The notes under the pieces: generated by a model | The model's input: only the letters and a program-made list of their open reading frames with translations | Databases searched by the model: none | What the model was told of the DNA's origin: nothing | Shown here: positions 36,312-45,105 of the stretch, piece after piece | Layout of the letters: every line of letters begins with the position of its first letter | How positions within the stretch are numbered: the first letter of the stretch is position 1 | Made by a program: the position numbers and the translations under genes | DNA from: Cytophagaceae bacterium | GTDB lineage: Bacteria; Bacteroidota; Bacteroidia; Cytophagales; Spirosomataceae | Direction: 5' to 3' | DNA: 64,000 bases | Assembly (NCBI GenBank): GCA_027491315.1 | Contig: JAIXWL010000001.1 | Span: 372,001 to 436,000 of the forward strand

Positions 36312-37091
36312 TTAAAATGCATCCCACAATTTATAGCGCATCTCCAATGCCTTTCTAGAAGCCTGCAGTGCCTCCTCCCATTTCTTTTCCTCGTTTCCAC
36401 ATAATTGACAAACCATGTCGCTCGCTAAATGACTATGGTGATCGCCGTCAACTTCTATATGCCTTTCAATGTAATAGGTAAAAGTGGATACCTGCTCAGG
36501 CACCTCAGCATATAATTGTTCCAATAGGCGATGAAACATGGAAGGAATTAAATCCTCTCTTCCAAAGGTAAAAACTGCGGCTTTAACATGAATAGGGGCA
36601 TGCAAGGCAATTTCAAAAGTATAGCCTAAAAAATCCTTCACATTAGGGTGTATCGCCACATGTTGAATCGCCTCCTGAACAGGCATGCCTTGTGAAACTT
36701 TCTCCAGCAATAAATCGATATCTGCAGTCGAGGCATTCATTTGCCTCATGGCCTTCAAATAAAGCTCAAAGTGACTTGTTCTGTTTCCCATTTCATCCAC
36801 ATCAGATTCTTCCCCTAATACGATTTCATTAATCAAATAACGGGTATCAGCTGTGCCAACGGGTAACCAAGGAATCTGTGTAGAGGTTAAATTTACTTGT
36901 AAGGATTTAAGTAAACTCATAAAATCCCAAACTGCAAATACGTGGATCTGAGTAAATTTTCGTAAACCCGATAAATCGCTAATCTTGGAATAAATAGGAT
37001 GAGATAGAAGTCTGTTGCGATCGGATTCTAGTTCTTGCTTTAATCTTAAAATGTAATTTTCCATGAAAGGAAAAACACCATTTTTCTCCAA
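36312..37091 (-). CDS. DUF3050 protein, haem-oxygenase-like fold
   Basis: The 259-residue protein matches DUF3050: FTQIHVFAVWDFMSLLKSLQ, NEIVLGEESDVDE and YYIERHIEVDGDHHSHLASD. The regularly spaced His, Glu and Asp residues resemble the metal ligands of haem-oxygenase-like diiron enzymes, which is an inference. The start may instead be the Met at 37064. It is the last gene of an operon with DUF6671 and the SbtA-like permease. No function is established. Confidence 0.83.
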   Translation of the reverse strand: MEKNGVFPFMENYILRLKQELESDRNRLLSHPIYSKISDLSGLRKFTQIHVFAVWDFMSLLKSLQVNLTSTQIPWLPVGTADTRYLINEIVLGEESDVDEMGNRTSHFELYLKAMRQMNASTADIDLLLEKVSQGMPVQEAIQHVAIHPNVKDFLGYTFEIALHAPIHVKAAVFTFGREDLIPSMFHRLLEQLYAEVPEQVSTFTYYIERHIEVDGDHHSHLASDMVCQLCGNEEKKWEEALQASRKALEMRYKLWDAF

Positions 37092-37117
37092 TTGTTTACA
37101 GAAATAAGTCCTAATTT

Positions 37118-37969
37118 TTAAGGATTACAATAATCACAATACATAGGGTCCTCCAAGTATTTAGATGCTGGGTATAATTTTTCTTCCTCATGCAAACATT
37201 TTTGACAACGATAAATCTCCTTTAGTATCGATTGCGTAGGCAGAAAACATTGTGAACACAATAACCCTCCTTGAACCTCCATGATTGAAAAACCAGGAAA
37301 TGAACAGCTAGGACAAAGTGAATTCATCTTCTGGATTAGCTGATGAGTCAATTGTTCAATCTGCCCCATTCGCGTAGGATTATTCATGGCACGCATATCC
37401 GTTTCTAAAAAACAAGATCCCGAATTTTTTAAGTATTGATCCACTAAAGAATAAAGTAGGCCTTCGTCCTTTATTCCTTTATGCATCTGAACTAGGTCAT
37501 CCTTACTTTTTTTTAATATTAATGCGTGTGAAGGGAATTTAACCTGGGCTAAAAAAGCTGGAATCTCTTGCGTAGAATGTATTTCTAATCCACTAAAGTT
37601 CGTTTCGGTGCTCGTTTTTTGTACCCAAATTTCAATCCCATTTTGACGGTCTTTGAACATCAATAATTCCGTATCGGCCGGAGCAAAAAGTAAGTGAGGA
37701 TGCGCACCAAATGAGCCCTCGGATGCTATCGCCACATCTTCACCATGCAGGTCCATCGCCATTTCACACTTTTGCCTAAGTACCTGAAGCGGCCTTCCTT
37801 TTCTTTCAATTTCCCCAGAAAAAGTACCCAGCATATCGGTATCCAATCGATCGCTTACGGCATATTGAAACCCAAACTCCTGCTGAAACAAAGGACCAAT
37901 CACTAATTCCTTTTGGTGTTTTGTGGCAATGAGCAATGTTTTTCCTGAATAGTATTTTTTCCAATTCAC
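37118..37969 (-). CDS. DUF6671 protein with four CxxC pairs
   Basis: The 283-residue protein starts with GTG; its G is shared with the TAG stop of the upstream permease gene, giving a one-base overlap and strong translational coupling. The N-terminal two thirds match DUF6671 (LIATKHQKELVIGPLFQQEF and VAIASEGSFGAHP). The C-terminus carries four CxxC pairs (CPSC, CSQC, CQKC, CDYC), predicted as two zinc ribbons. The activity is unknown. The tight coupling suggests it works with the SbtA-like permease. Confidence 0.8.
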   Translation of the reverse strand: MNWKKYYSGKTLLIATKHQKELVIGPLFQQEFGFQYAVSDRLDTDMLGTFSGEIERKGRPLQVLRQKCEMAMDLHGEDVAIASEGSFGAHPHLLFAPADTELLMFKDRQNGIEIWVQKTSTETNFSGLEIHSTQEIPAFLAQVKFPSHALILKKSKDDLVQMHKGIKDEGLLYSLVDQYLKNSGSCFLETDMRAMNNPTRMGQIEQLTHQLIQKMNSLCPSCSFPGFSIMEVQGGLLCSQCFLPTQSILKEIYRCQKCLHEEEKLYPASKYLEDPMYCDYCNP

Positions 37970-38943
37970 TATTGAACCAATTGAAAAAAGATCGGCATAC
38001 CTATGGTTATATTAAAAGGAAAGGTTACACCCAAGGCCATTGGGATATAAATACCAGGATCAGCTTTGGGCGCCACCATACGCATGGCCGCTGGAACAGC
38101 AATATATGACGCACTAGCAGCTAAGACGGCAAAAATCAAACGGTTTCCAGTGTTATCCGTAATGTAATGACTTAAACATGCCACCACTGAGCCGTTGAAT
38201 AAAGGAAGTAGGATGGCAAAGAACAAGATGAAATAACCTTGCTGTTTAAATGCCGCAATTCTACTTGCTGCAACCATTCCCATATCCAATAAAAAGATAG
38301 CTAAAAATCCTTTGAAGATATCAGACGTAAAATGCTTGATTCCCGCAGTTTGATTTGAATCTGAAACGAAACCAATCACCAAACTACCTAAGATCATTAA
38401 AACACTACCATTAGTAAGGGAATGCTGTAAGGTTTTTTTCCATTGAAACTTTTCTCTTTTTTCTAGATTACTTTCTGAGGGAAATAAACTCATCAACAAT
38501 AAGCCCATGATGATTGCAGGGAATTCCATCGCGGCCATTACAGCTACCATTTCTCCTCCAAACTTCATTTGATTCATCTCCAAGAATGCGACCGCTGTTA
38601 CAAAGGTTACGGCACTCACGGAACCATAGGATGCAGCAATGGCGCCTGCATCATAAGAATTTAGTTTTATCCTAAGAATAAAAAAGGCATAAATAGGAAT
38701 TATACTCGCAAGCCCTAAACCAAAAAGTAGGCTTTTAACAATGTCTCCGGTAATCCCAGTTCCGGCCAATTCTGTTCCTCCATTGAAACCGATAGAAAAT
38801 AAAAGGTAAAGCGCAATAAAACTTTTAGAGGCGGCGGGAACCTCCAAATCACTTTTTAGAAATTTGGCCAACATACCCAATATAAAAAAGAGCAGGGTAG
38901 GATTGGTTAAGTTAAAAATTAATAGTTCGAAATTGATCATCAT
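37969..38943 (-). CDS. SbtA-like sodium-dependent bicarbonate permease
   Basis: The 324-residue protein has about ten helices and the SbtA (DUF897) signature: FILGMLAKFLKSDLEVPAA, LYLLFSIGFNGGTELA and AASYGSVSAVTFVTAVAFLE. In cyanobacteria SbtA imports bicarbonate with sodium; heterotrophic homologues have uncertain substrates. It is preceded by a small membrane-protein gene (10-base gap), overlaps DUF6671 by one base, and is divergent from a LysR gene that is its likely regulator. No SbtB-type PII protein is present. Confidence 0.85.
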   Translation of the reverse strand: MMINFELLIFNLTNPTLLFFILGMLAKFLKSDLEVPAASKSFIALYLLFSIGFNGGTELAGTGITGDIVKSLLFGLGLASIIPIYAFFILRIKLNSYDAGAIAASYGSVSAVTFVTAVAFLEMNQMKFGGEMVAVMAAMEFPAIIMGLLLMSLFPSESNLEKREKFQWKKTLQHSLTNGSVLMILGSLVIGFVSDSNQTAGIKHFTSDIFKGFLAIFLLDMGMVAASRIAAFKQQGYFILFFAILLPLFNGSVVACLSHYITDNTGNRLIFAVLAASASYIAVPAAMRMVAPKADPGIYIPMALGVTFPFNITIGMPIFFQLVQ

Positions 38944-38953
38944 GTAGGCTGGG

Positions 38954-39118
38954 CTATGCTTGTTCTTGTAAAATTCTAAGTAGGTTTAATTCGATAAAAA
39001 CGGCACTTGCTATGCCCATTTTCTCAAATATAGGATCTACTCCCATTTTAATAAGGAACACTAGTATAACAATGGAAATTAAGTGAAGGAAAATGGCGGA
39101 TCGTTTTTTATGATTCAT
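38954..39118 (-). CDS. Small membrane protein upstream of the SbtA-like gene
   Basis: A 54-residue frame starts MNHKKRSAIFLHLISIVILV and ends LRILQEQA. It has a basic N-terminus, one clear transmembrane helix (about 9-24) and a second weakly hydrophobic segment. The stop is ten bases before the permease start on the same strand, and it fills most of the otherwise empty gap next to the LysR gene. I know no family. The position suggests a small partner or regulator of the permease. Confidence 0.6.
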   Translation of the reverse strand: MNHKKRSAIFLHLISIVILVFLIKMGVDPIFEKMGIASAVFIELNLLRILQEQA

Positions 39119-39204
39119 AGGTGCGTTTTTTCTGGGTGCAAAATAAATACCAATAAATCATTAAATTTTATTTAAATTTATAATGAATTACATAAATAAT
39201 TTTT

Positions 39205-40116
39205 ATGAACTATACCTTAAATCAACTCCAAATTTTTGTGAAGGTGGCTCAAACCAAGAGCATCACCAAGGCTTCTGAAGAGTTAAATCTGACTCAACCT
39301 GCGGTATCCATCCAAATAAAAAATTTTCAATCTCAATTTGAATTACCCTTGATTGAGATTGTAGGTAAAAAGGTTTATTTGACAGATTTTGGAAAGGAAA
39401 TCGCCGAATCAGCAGAAGAAATTATAGAGCAAGTATATGCCATCAATTATAGAATGCGGGCTTTTCAAGGACAGCTTTTCGGTCGATTAAAGGTCTCCGT
39501 AGTATCCACAGGAAAATATGTTCTCCCCTATTTTTTAACTGATTTTTTAAAGGCCAATCAAGGGGTAGAATTATCCATGGATGTGACCAATAGAGGAAAG
39601 GTTATTGAAAGTTTAAAGCAAAATGAAGTTGATTTTAGTTTAGTTTCTCTTCCCATCGAAGGCAATCAATATGAATACATGGACCTAATTACAAATGAAT
39701 TGTACTTGGTAGGAAACTCCGAACTTCTTGACCAAAATCCTGAGTTTAACCAAAACCAATTGCCAACGAACCTTCCCATTATTTTCCGAGAAGCGGGCTC
39801 TGGAACTCGAACCACCATGGAAACCTTCTTGGCTAATCAAGAAATACGGGTTCTCAAAAAAATTGAATTAATGTCAAATGAAGCGGTAAAACAAGCCGTC
39901 ATAGCTGGCCTAGGCTATTCCATCATGCCTATTATAGGTATTAAAAATGAATTACAAAATGGCTCCTTACGCATTATTCCTCAAAAGGGATTACCCATTA
40001 CCACGCAGTGGACGCTTGTTTGGTTAAAAGGGAAAAAACATTCCCCGGTAGCGGACGCATTTTTACGCTATGTGAAGGAGCATAAAGATCAGATAAGCCA
40101 GAAGTACTTTAAATAA
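39205..40116 (+). CDS. LysR family transcriptional regulator
   Basis: The 303-residue protein has a LysR HTH (LNQLQIFVKVAQTKSITKAS, then TQPAVSIQIKNFQ at about 28-40) and a C-terminal type-2 periplasmic-binding-like sensor domain with FREAGSGTRTTMETFL. This latter motif is typical of the CysB/CbbR-like branch that senses small anions or metabolites. It is divergent from the small-protein/SbtA-like operon, the usual arrangement for a LysR target. A terminator follows. Confidence 0.9.
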   Translation: MNYTLNQLQIFVKVAQTKSITKASEELNLTQPAVSIQIKNFQSQFELPLIEIVGKKVYLTDFGKEIAESAEEIIEQVYAINYRMRAFQGQLFGRLKVSVVSTGKYVLPYFLTDFLKANQGVELSMDVTNRGKVIESLKQNEVDFSLVSLPIEGNQYEYMDLITNELYLVGNSELLDQNPEFNQNQLPTNLPIIFREAGSGTRTTMETFLANQEIRVLKKIELMSNEAVKQAVIAGLGYSIMPIIGIKNELQNGSLRIIPQKGLPITTQWTLVWLKGKKHSPVADAFLRYVKEHKDQISQKYFK

Positions 40117-40160
40117 AGAAAGCCATACACATAGTGCCTGGCTTTTCTGGAATATTTTTT
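40117..40160 (+). terminator. Terminator of the LysR gene
   Basis: Stem AAGCCA (40120-40125) / TGGCTT (40139-40144), extended by an imperfect outer part, begins at the stop codon and is followed by an AT-rich tract with a T-run. Confidence 0.7.
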
Positions 40161-40252
40161 CATTAAATAAACTAACCCATTCCGAAATTAGAATGAGTGG
40201 AAGTTAAAAGTTTCATAAATTATAGACGATTAATAATATTTAAAAATTAAAT

Positions 40253-40277
40253 TTATTTATGATAATCATAAATAAAA
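40253..40277. repeat. 25-bp perfect palindrome between convergent genes
   Basis: The sequence is a perfect 12-1-12 palindrome centred on TGATAATCA (40261-40269). It lies between two convergent genes, so it is not in an obvious promoter. It could be an AT-rich bidirectional terminator or a protein-binding site. Confidence 0.7.
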
Positions 40278-40392
40278 TTTATGCATTTTTCTAGGACTAG
40301 TTTATAGGCTCTCCAAACATATAATGGCCACTTTTTATAATGCGTCCCCTATGAAGTTCAACAATTCATTGATTTTTACCAGGTTATAAAAA

Positions 40393-40686
40393 TCATTCCG
40401 ACAAAAAATAGGACACCAAACTTTCCCACTCTTGTTCCAAAGAAAAATTAGGTCGAGATTTCTTGGCCCTAGCATACCAATAATCGGCATTCCAAAGATC
40501 TCCTTCTTTCCGATGTAAATAGGCATGCACCCAGGCAGAATCTCGATCATTCAATTGATCCACTTGGGCATGGGCCATGTCCCAGTCACCTTTAGCATCA
40601 AACCAAAGACTCTTGAGAATGGGAGAAAAATGGCTTTCTGGTGTGGAAAATTGTAGAGACTTCTTAAATGATTCTAGGCGATTCAT
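40393..40686 (-). CDS. Small TPR-like hypothetical protein
   Basis: The 97-residue protein contains DSAWVHAYLHRKEGDLWNAD and YWYARAKKSRPNFSLEQEWE, a pattern I have seen in short uncharacterised Bacteroidota proteins with a helical, TPR-like character. No signal peptide or membrane segment is visible. A second frame overlaps it (40335-40550), but this one has better composition and a sensible start. No function is proposed. Confidence 0.6.
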   Translation of the reverse strand: MNRLESFKKSLQFSTPESHFSPILKSLWFDAKGDWDMAHAQVDQLNDRDSAWVHAYLHRKEGDLWNADYWYARAKKSRPNFSLEQEWESLVSYFLSE

Positions 40687-40806
40687 GAAAAAATGAATTT
40701 AATTAAACCTCGAAAATACGATAAAATCCATCAATGGAAGCCAAATTTGGGCAAAGGTATTACATTAACATTTCAGATTATTACGTATATATATTTCCCC
40801 AACTCA

Positions 40807-41232
40807 TTACTTTAAAATTCTTTCCGATTTAGTCCATTTTATCGGAGGAAATTGGTTCTCCATTTGCGCTTTAGATGGATTTCTCACTTTACTCAATTTG
40901 CCTTCTGTATACAGTTTTTCTGCGATCAAATTCCAAGTAGGATAATCTTGGTCTTCCTGCACCCAGTGATGATAAGAGGCTTCATTACACCAATTAGGTA
41001 GCTGTTGCATCGCTTTTCTGTGGGCAGGAGAACCCCTAAATTCTTTCATGGATTCTTCATCTTCCCAAAGCGTAAGGGTCCAAAAAGTAAAATGCTTATC
41101 CATTAACTCTTTCCCTTTCAAAAGCCCTTTCGAAGTTTTTAATGCTTTGGCAGAAGCTTCATTGGCCCGAATAAAGGGAATCAAAAAAAAGAGGGATTTA
41201 ATACGAAGTCGAGTAACGGATATAAATGGCAT
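40807..41232 (-). CDS. DUF3291/antibiotic monooxygenase-like dimeric ferredoxin-fold protein
   Basis: The 141-residue protein shows a repeated pattern of the dimeric alpha/beta-barrel fold: ISVTRLRIKSLFFLIPFI, then FTFWTLTLWEDEESMKEF and RGSPAHRKAMQQLPNWCNEA. The last two segments match DUF3291-type and spheroidene-monooxygenase-like proteins. Catalytic residues cannot be assigned. It stands alone between intergenic regions. Confidence 0.65.
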   Translation of the reverse strand: MPFISVTRLRIKSLFFLIPFIRANEASAKALKTSKGLLKGKELMDKHFTFWTLTLWEDEESMKEFRGSPAHRKAMQQLPNWCNEASYHHWVQEDQDYPTWNLIAEKLYTEGKLSKVRNPSKAQMENQFPPIKWTKSERILK

Positions 41233-41479
41233 ATACTTTCTATCTTTTCGTGAAAGTAATAAGAAAAAACAAAAGTCTAAGTCATTGATTATAAAATAAA
41301 TAGCCCTCCTATTGGGTCAATTAGATCCTGCATTAAATCCAGCCTTCTGGTATTGGTAAATTTAATTCACTTGTTCTCTTCACTTCAACCAAATAAATCC
41401 ATTGGCATACATAAGGTAAATTTTCAAAAACATTGACTTCGAAATAATTTTATTAAATTCAATTAACGATCTAAATAAA

Positions 41480-42376
41480 ATGAAAAACCGAAGAGAATTT
41501 TTGAAACAAGGTGCCGGGTTTATCGGGCTTTCAGCCTTAGATTTTAATAAGCCTACCAAAGCACTTTTATCCTTTTCTACCTTGGGTTGCCCAGCATGGA
41601 ATTTTTCTCAGGTTCTTCAACATGCTTCAGAAAATAACTACTCAGGAATTGAAATTAGAGGAATTAAAGGCGATTTGGACCTTCCGTCTAATCCTATCTT
41701 TTCTTCTTCCCAAATAGCATCCACCCTCCGGCAAACAGCTGATTTAAATTTGAAAATTGTGAATTTAGGTTCATCGGCAAATATGCATTTTTTAGATTCC
41801 CAAAAAAGAAAAAGTAATCTGGACGAAGCCAAAAAATACATCGAATTAGCCAGCCGTTTATCTTGTCCATTTATTCGGGTATTTCCCAATGACCTACCCA
41901 AAGATCAACCAGAAAAAGAAACGGTCCATGCCATCATTCAAGCATTGATTGAACTCGGAGATTTTGCCAAATCCTCTGGCGTAAAAGTACTCCTAGAATC
42001 CCACGGGAAAGTCATAAAAAGTGACATGCTCCTACAAATCATGCAAGAAACGAATCATGCTCATGTAGGTCTTGTTTGGGACTTCTTTAATATGTGGTCT
42101 ATCACCAAGGAACCTCCCGCGCAGGTACATGCACAATTGAAAAAATATATATTTCATACACACATTAAAGATGCCATTGTTTCTGATAAGGAAGAAAAAT
42201 ATACCTTATTGGGACAAGGCAATGCCCCGGTTAAGGAAGCACTTCATGCTTTAAAAAAGGGGGGATACTCGGGTTATTATAGTTTTGAATGGGAAAAACT
42301 ATGGCATCCAGAGATCCAAGAACCAGAAATAGCTCTACCACATTTCTCAAAAAACTTTTCAAAATTTTGGAATTAA
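41480..42376 (+). CDS. Tat-exported sugar isomerase/epimerase-type TIM barrel
   Basis: The 298-residue protein begins MKNRREFLKQGAGFIGLSAL, a twin-arginine leader. The rest is a xylose-isomerase-like TIM barrel with YSGIEIRGIKGDLDLP, VKVLLESHGK, VGLVWDFFN and IFHTHIKDAI, which carry the usual Glu, Asp and His metal ligands. It probably isomerises or cleaves an oxidised sugar in the periplasm. The GMC oxidoreductase gene follows after three bases, so the two act together. Confidence 0.85.
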   Translation: MKNRREFLKQGAGFIGLSALDFNKPTKALLSFSTLGCPAWNFSQVLQHASENNYSGIEIRGIKGDLDLPSNPIFSSSQIASTLRQTADLNLKIVNLGSSANMHFLDSQKRKSNLDEAKKYIELASRLSCPFIRVFPNDLPKDQPEKETVHAIIQALIELGDFAKSSGVKVLLESHGKVIKSDMLLQIMQETNHAHVGLVWDFFNMWSITKEPPAQVHAQLKKYIFHTHIKDAIVSDKEEKYTLLGQGNAPVKEALHALKKGGYSGYYSFEWEKLWHPEIQEPEIALPHFSKNFSKFWN

Positions 42377-42379
42377 AAA

Positions 42380-44077
42380 ATGGGTGCAAAGGATAAAAAT
42401 ACGTTTGACGCCATAGTCATTGGCTCTGGAATAAGTGGAGGATGGTCTGCCAAAGAACTCACAGAAAAAGGCTTAAAAACCTTACTTCTTGATCGAGGGA
42501 GAGATGTAAAACACGTAGCAGATTATCCCACTGCCATGCATCAACCATGGGATTTCCCCCATGGGGGACAAGTCCCTTTGGAAATTAAAAAAGACTATAA
42601 AATTGCCAGTAAAAATTTTATCTTTTCAGAAGCTACTGCTCATTTTTTAACCAAGGACGAAGAACAAGCCTATATTCAGGAAAAACCCTACGATTGGATT
42701 CGGGCTTATCATGTAGGAGGACGATCTCTTTTATGGGGTCGTCATACCCAGCGTTGGAGCGATTTTGATTTTACTGGTCCTGCTCGGGATGGATTCGCGG
42801 TCGACTGGCCTATTCGATATAAAGACATCGCACCTTGGTATAGTTATGTGGAAAAATTTGTGGGGATTTCTGGCAATAAAGATGGTCTAGAAATATTACC
42901 AGATGGCGATTTTATCAAACCCTATGAATTGTCATGTGTAGAGAAACACTTTGGCGAGGTTTTAAAAAATAAGTATACGAATCGACATGTAATCATTGCA
43001 AGAACCGCCAATTTAAGTCAAGCAGAAAAAATCCATAACACCGTAGGCAGAAGCCAATGCCAAAATCGAACTCTTTGTGAACGAGGATGTCCCTATGGTG
43101 GTTATTTCAGCAGTAATTCCGCCACCTTACCTGCAGCTTATAATACAGGAAACCTAACTTTAAAAACGCACGCCATTGCTCATTCCATTCTCTTTGACGA
43201 AAAGAAAAATAAGGCCATTGGCGTCCGGGTGGTTAATGCCTTAACTCATGAAATGGAGGAATATTTTGCTTCCGTCATTTTTGTAAATGCTTCACCATTA
43301 GCTACTAATTTAATTTTATTGAATTCCGTTTCATCTCGTTTCCCCAATGGTTTAGGCAATGATTCAGGTGTATTGGGGACACATATGGCTTTTCACAGTT
43401 ATCGAGGAAGAATAACAGCCGAATATGATGGGAATTTGGACTATAAAACAGAAGGCAAAAGACCTACCTCAGGATATATACCCCGGTTTAGAAATGTTTA
43501 TCAACAAGAAACGGATTTCTTAAGAGGCTATGCCAGTAATCTTACCGCCAGTCGGGTGATAGAAAATGCCAAAGACCTGATGGGAGAATCCTTGAAGGAA
43601 TCCTTATTAAATCAAAAGCTTGGAAATTGGCATATCAATGTGGGTATGATGGGAGAGACCATTCCCAAAGCTCATTCCACCGTTCGTTTGGATAAAGAAT
43701 TGAAGGATAAGTATGGTATTCCTCAACTAAGAGTTTCCATTGCTTATGATGACAATGACGAGAAAATGTTAAAAGATTTTCATCAACAATTCACAGAAAT
43801 GTATGAGGCCGCTGGTTTCAAAAATATACAGCCCATTGATACCAAACGGTTACCCGGAAATGAAAATCATGAAATGGGTGGCGTAAGAATGGGCCGCGAT
43901 CCCAAGACCTCCATGTTGAATGCTTTCAACCAAATGCACCACTGTAAAAATGTATTTGTGACCGATGGCTCTTGCATGACTTCTACCTCAACTCAAAATC
44001 CCTCCCTAACCTATATGGCCCTAACTGCCCGGGCTGTGGATTATGCAGTGAGGGAAAAAAAGAAGCTGAATTGGTAA
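42380..44077 (+). CDS. GMC family FAD oxidoreductase
   Basis: The 565-residue protein has the FAD-binding motif VIGSGISGGWSAKEL (GxGxxG at 15-20) and the GMC C-terminal active-site region: GGVRMGRDP and STQNPSLTYMALTARA. YHVGGRSLLWGRHTQRWSD is typical of Bacteroidota sugar or polyol dehydrogenases. It has no own signal peptide and may be exported with a partner or act inside the cell. It is three bases downstream of the TIM-barrel gene. Confidence 0.88.
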   Translation: MGAKDKNTFDAIVIGSGISGGWSAKELTEKGLKTLLLDRGRDVKHVADYPTAMHQPWDFPHGGQVPLEIKKDYKIASKNFIFSEATAHFLTKDEEQAYIQEKPYDWIRAYHVGGRSLLWGRHTQRWSDFDFTGPARDGFAVDWPIRYKDIAPWYSYVEKFVGISGNKDGLEILPDGDFIKPYELSCVEKHFGEVLKNKYTNRHVIIARTANLSQAEKIHNTVGRSQCQNRTLCERGCPYGGYFSSNSATLPAAYNTGNLTLKTHAIAHSILFDEKKNKAIGVRVVNALTHEMEEYFASVIFVNASPLATNLILLNSVSSRFPNGLGNDSGVLGTHMAFHSYRGRITAEYDGNLDYKTEGKRPTSGYIPRFRNVYQQETDFLRGYASNLTASRVIENAKDLMGESLKESLLNQKLGNWHINVGMMGETIPKAHSTVRLDKELKDKYGIPQLRVSIAYDDNDEKMLKDFHQQFTEMYEAAGFKNIQPIDTKRLPGNENHEMGGVRMGRDPKTSMLNAFNQMHHCKNVFVTDGSCMTSTSTQNPSLTYMALTARAVDYAVREKKKLNW

Positions 44078-44131
44078 GGCTTACATGTTTAATTTTGAAC
44101 AATATGGGATTCATTTAAACGCATAAATACA

Positions 44132-45082
44132 TTGGAAAATTTAAAAATATCAACAGCTCAATTTGAAAATAAAAATGGCGATAAAGATTATAATTTATCC
44201 GTCATTGAAAAACTAGCGAAAAAAGCCGCTGAGGAGGGTTCGGAAGTGATTGCCTTTCATGAATGTTCCGTCACAGGTTATACTTTTGCTCGCCACCTTT
44301 CCAAAGAACAAATGCTGGAAGTGGCGGAAACCATTCCAGATGGAAAAAGCATCATCAAATTGACAGAAATAGCGGCGAAATATAACATCGTTATTTTGGC
44401 AGGACTATTTGAAAAAGATGCGCAGGACCATTTATACAAAGCCTATGTTTGTGTGGACAAAAATGGCTTAGTGGCCAAGTATAGAAAATTACACCCTTTT
44501 ATCAATCCACATCTAACCCCGGGTAATGCGTATTGTGTGTTTGAAATTAAAGGCTGGAAATGTGGTATTTTGATTTGTTATGACAATAATATCATTGAAA
44601 ATGTACGAGCCACCAAGTTATTAGGTGCCGATATTATTTTTATGCCGCATGTGACCATGTGTACCCCATCTACCCGCCCGGGTGCAGGCTTTGTGGACCC
44701 TAAATTATGGGAAAACCGAGAGGCGGATCCAACTTCTTTACGTTTGGAATTTGATGGCATGAAAGGCCGAGATTGGTTGATGAAATGGCTTCCTTCCCGA
44801 GCCTACGATAATGCCATTTATGCCATATTTTCTAATCCCATAGGTATGGATGATGACCAATTAAAAAATGGTTGTTCCATGATCATTGACCCCTTTGGTG
44901 ACATCATAGCTGAATGCCGTACTTTCGATGACAGTTTCGTCACAGCCACCCTGATCCCAGATAAACTCAGCCTAGCCGGCGGCCACCGCTACCTGAAGGC
45001 CCGTCGTCCAGACTTATACAAAAACATCCTGAGTCAAGATCATACACCTGAGCAGAAAGTGGTATGGTTGGAGGGGAAATAA
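44132..45082 (+). CDS. Nitrilase superfamily amidohydrolase, TTG start
   Basis: The start codon is TTG at 44132; no in-frame ATG or GTG lies upstream before a stop would be needed to extend, and the family N-terminus (LKISTAQFENKNGD) begins right there. The 316-residue protein has the catalytic Glu44 (AFHECSVTGY), Lys119 (KYRKLHPF) and Cys149 (LICYDNN) of carbon-nitrogen hydrolases. It cleaves a nitrile, amide or carbamoyl bond; the substrate is unknown. It follows the GMC gene by 54 bases and may belong to the operon. Confidence 0.85.
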   Translation: MENLKISTAQFENKNGDKDYNLSVIEKLAKKAAEEGSEVIAFHECSVTGYTFARHLSKEQMLEVAETIPDGKSIIKLTEIAAKYNIVILAGLFEKDAQDHLYKAYVCVDKNGLVAKYRKLHPFINPHLTPGNAYCVFEIKGWKCGILICYDNNIIENVRATKLLGADIIFMPHVTMCTPSTRPGAGFVDPKLWENREADPTSLRLEFDGMKGRDWLMKWLPSRAYDNAIYAIFSNPIGMDDDQLKNGCSMIIDPFGDIIAECRTFDDSFVTATLIPDKLSLAGGHRYLKARRPDLYKNILSQDHTPEQKVVWLEGK

Positions 45083-45105
45083 ATCTTATTAAATATGAAC
45101 CATAA

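Noticed and set aside
40335-40550. An alternative minus-strand frame of 71 codons overlapping the small TPR-like gene
   Set aside because: It overlaps the better frame (40393-40686), has poor composition and no recognisable domain.
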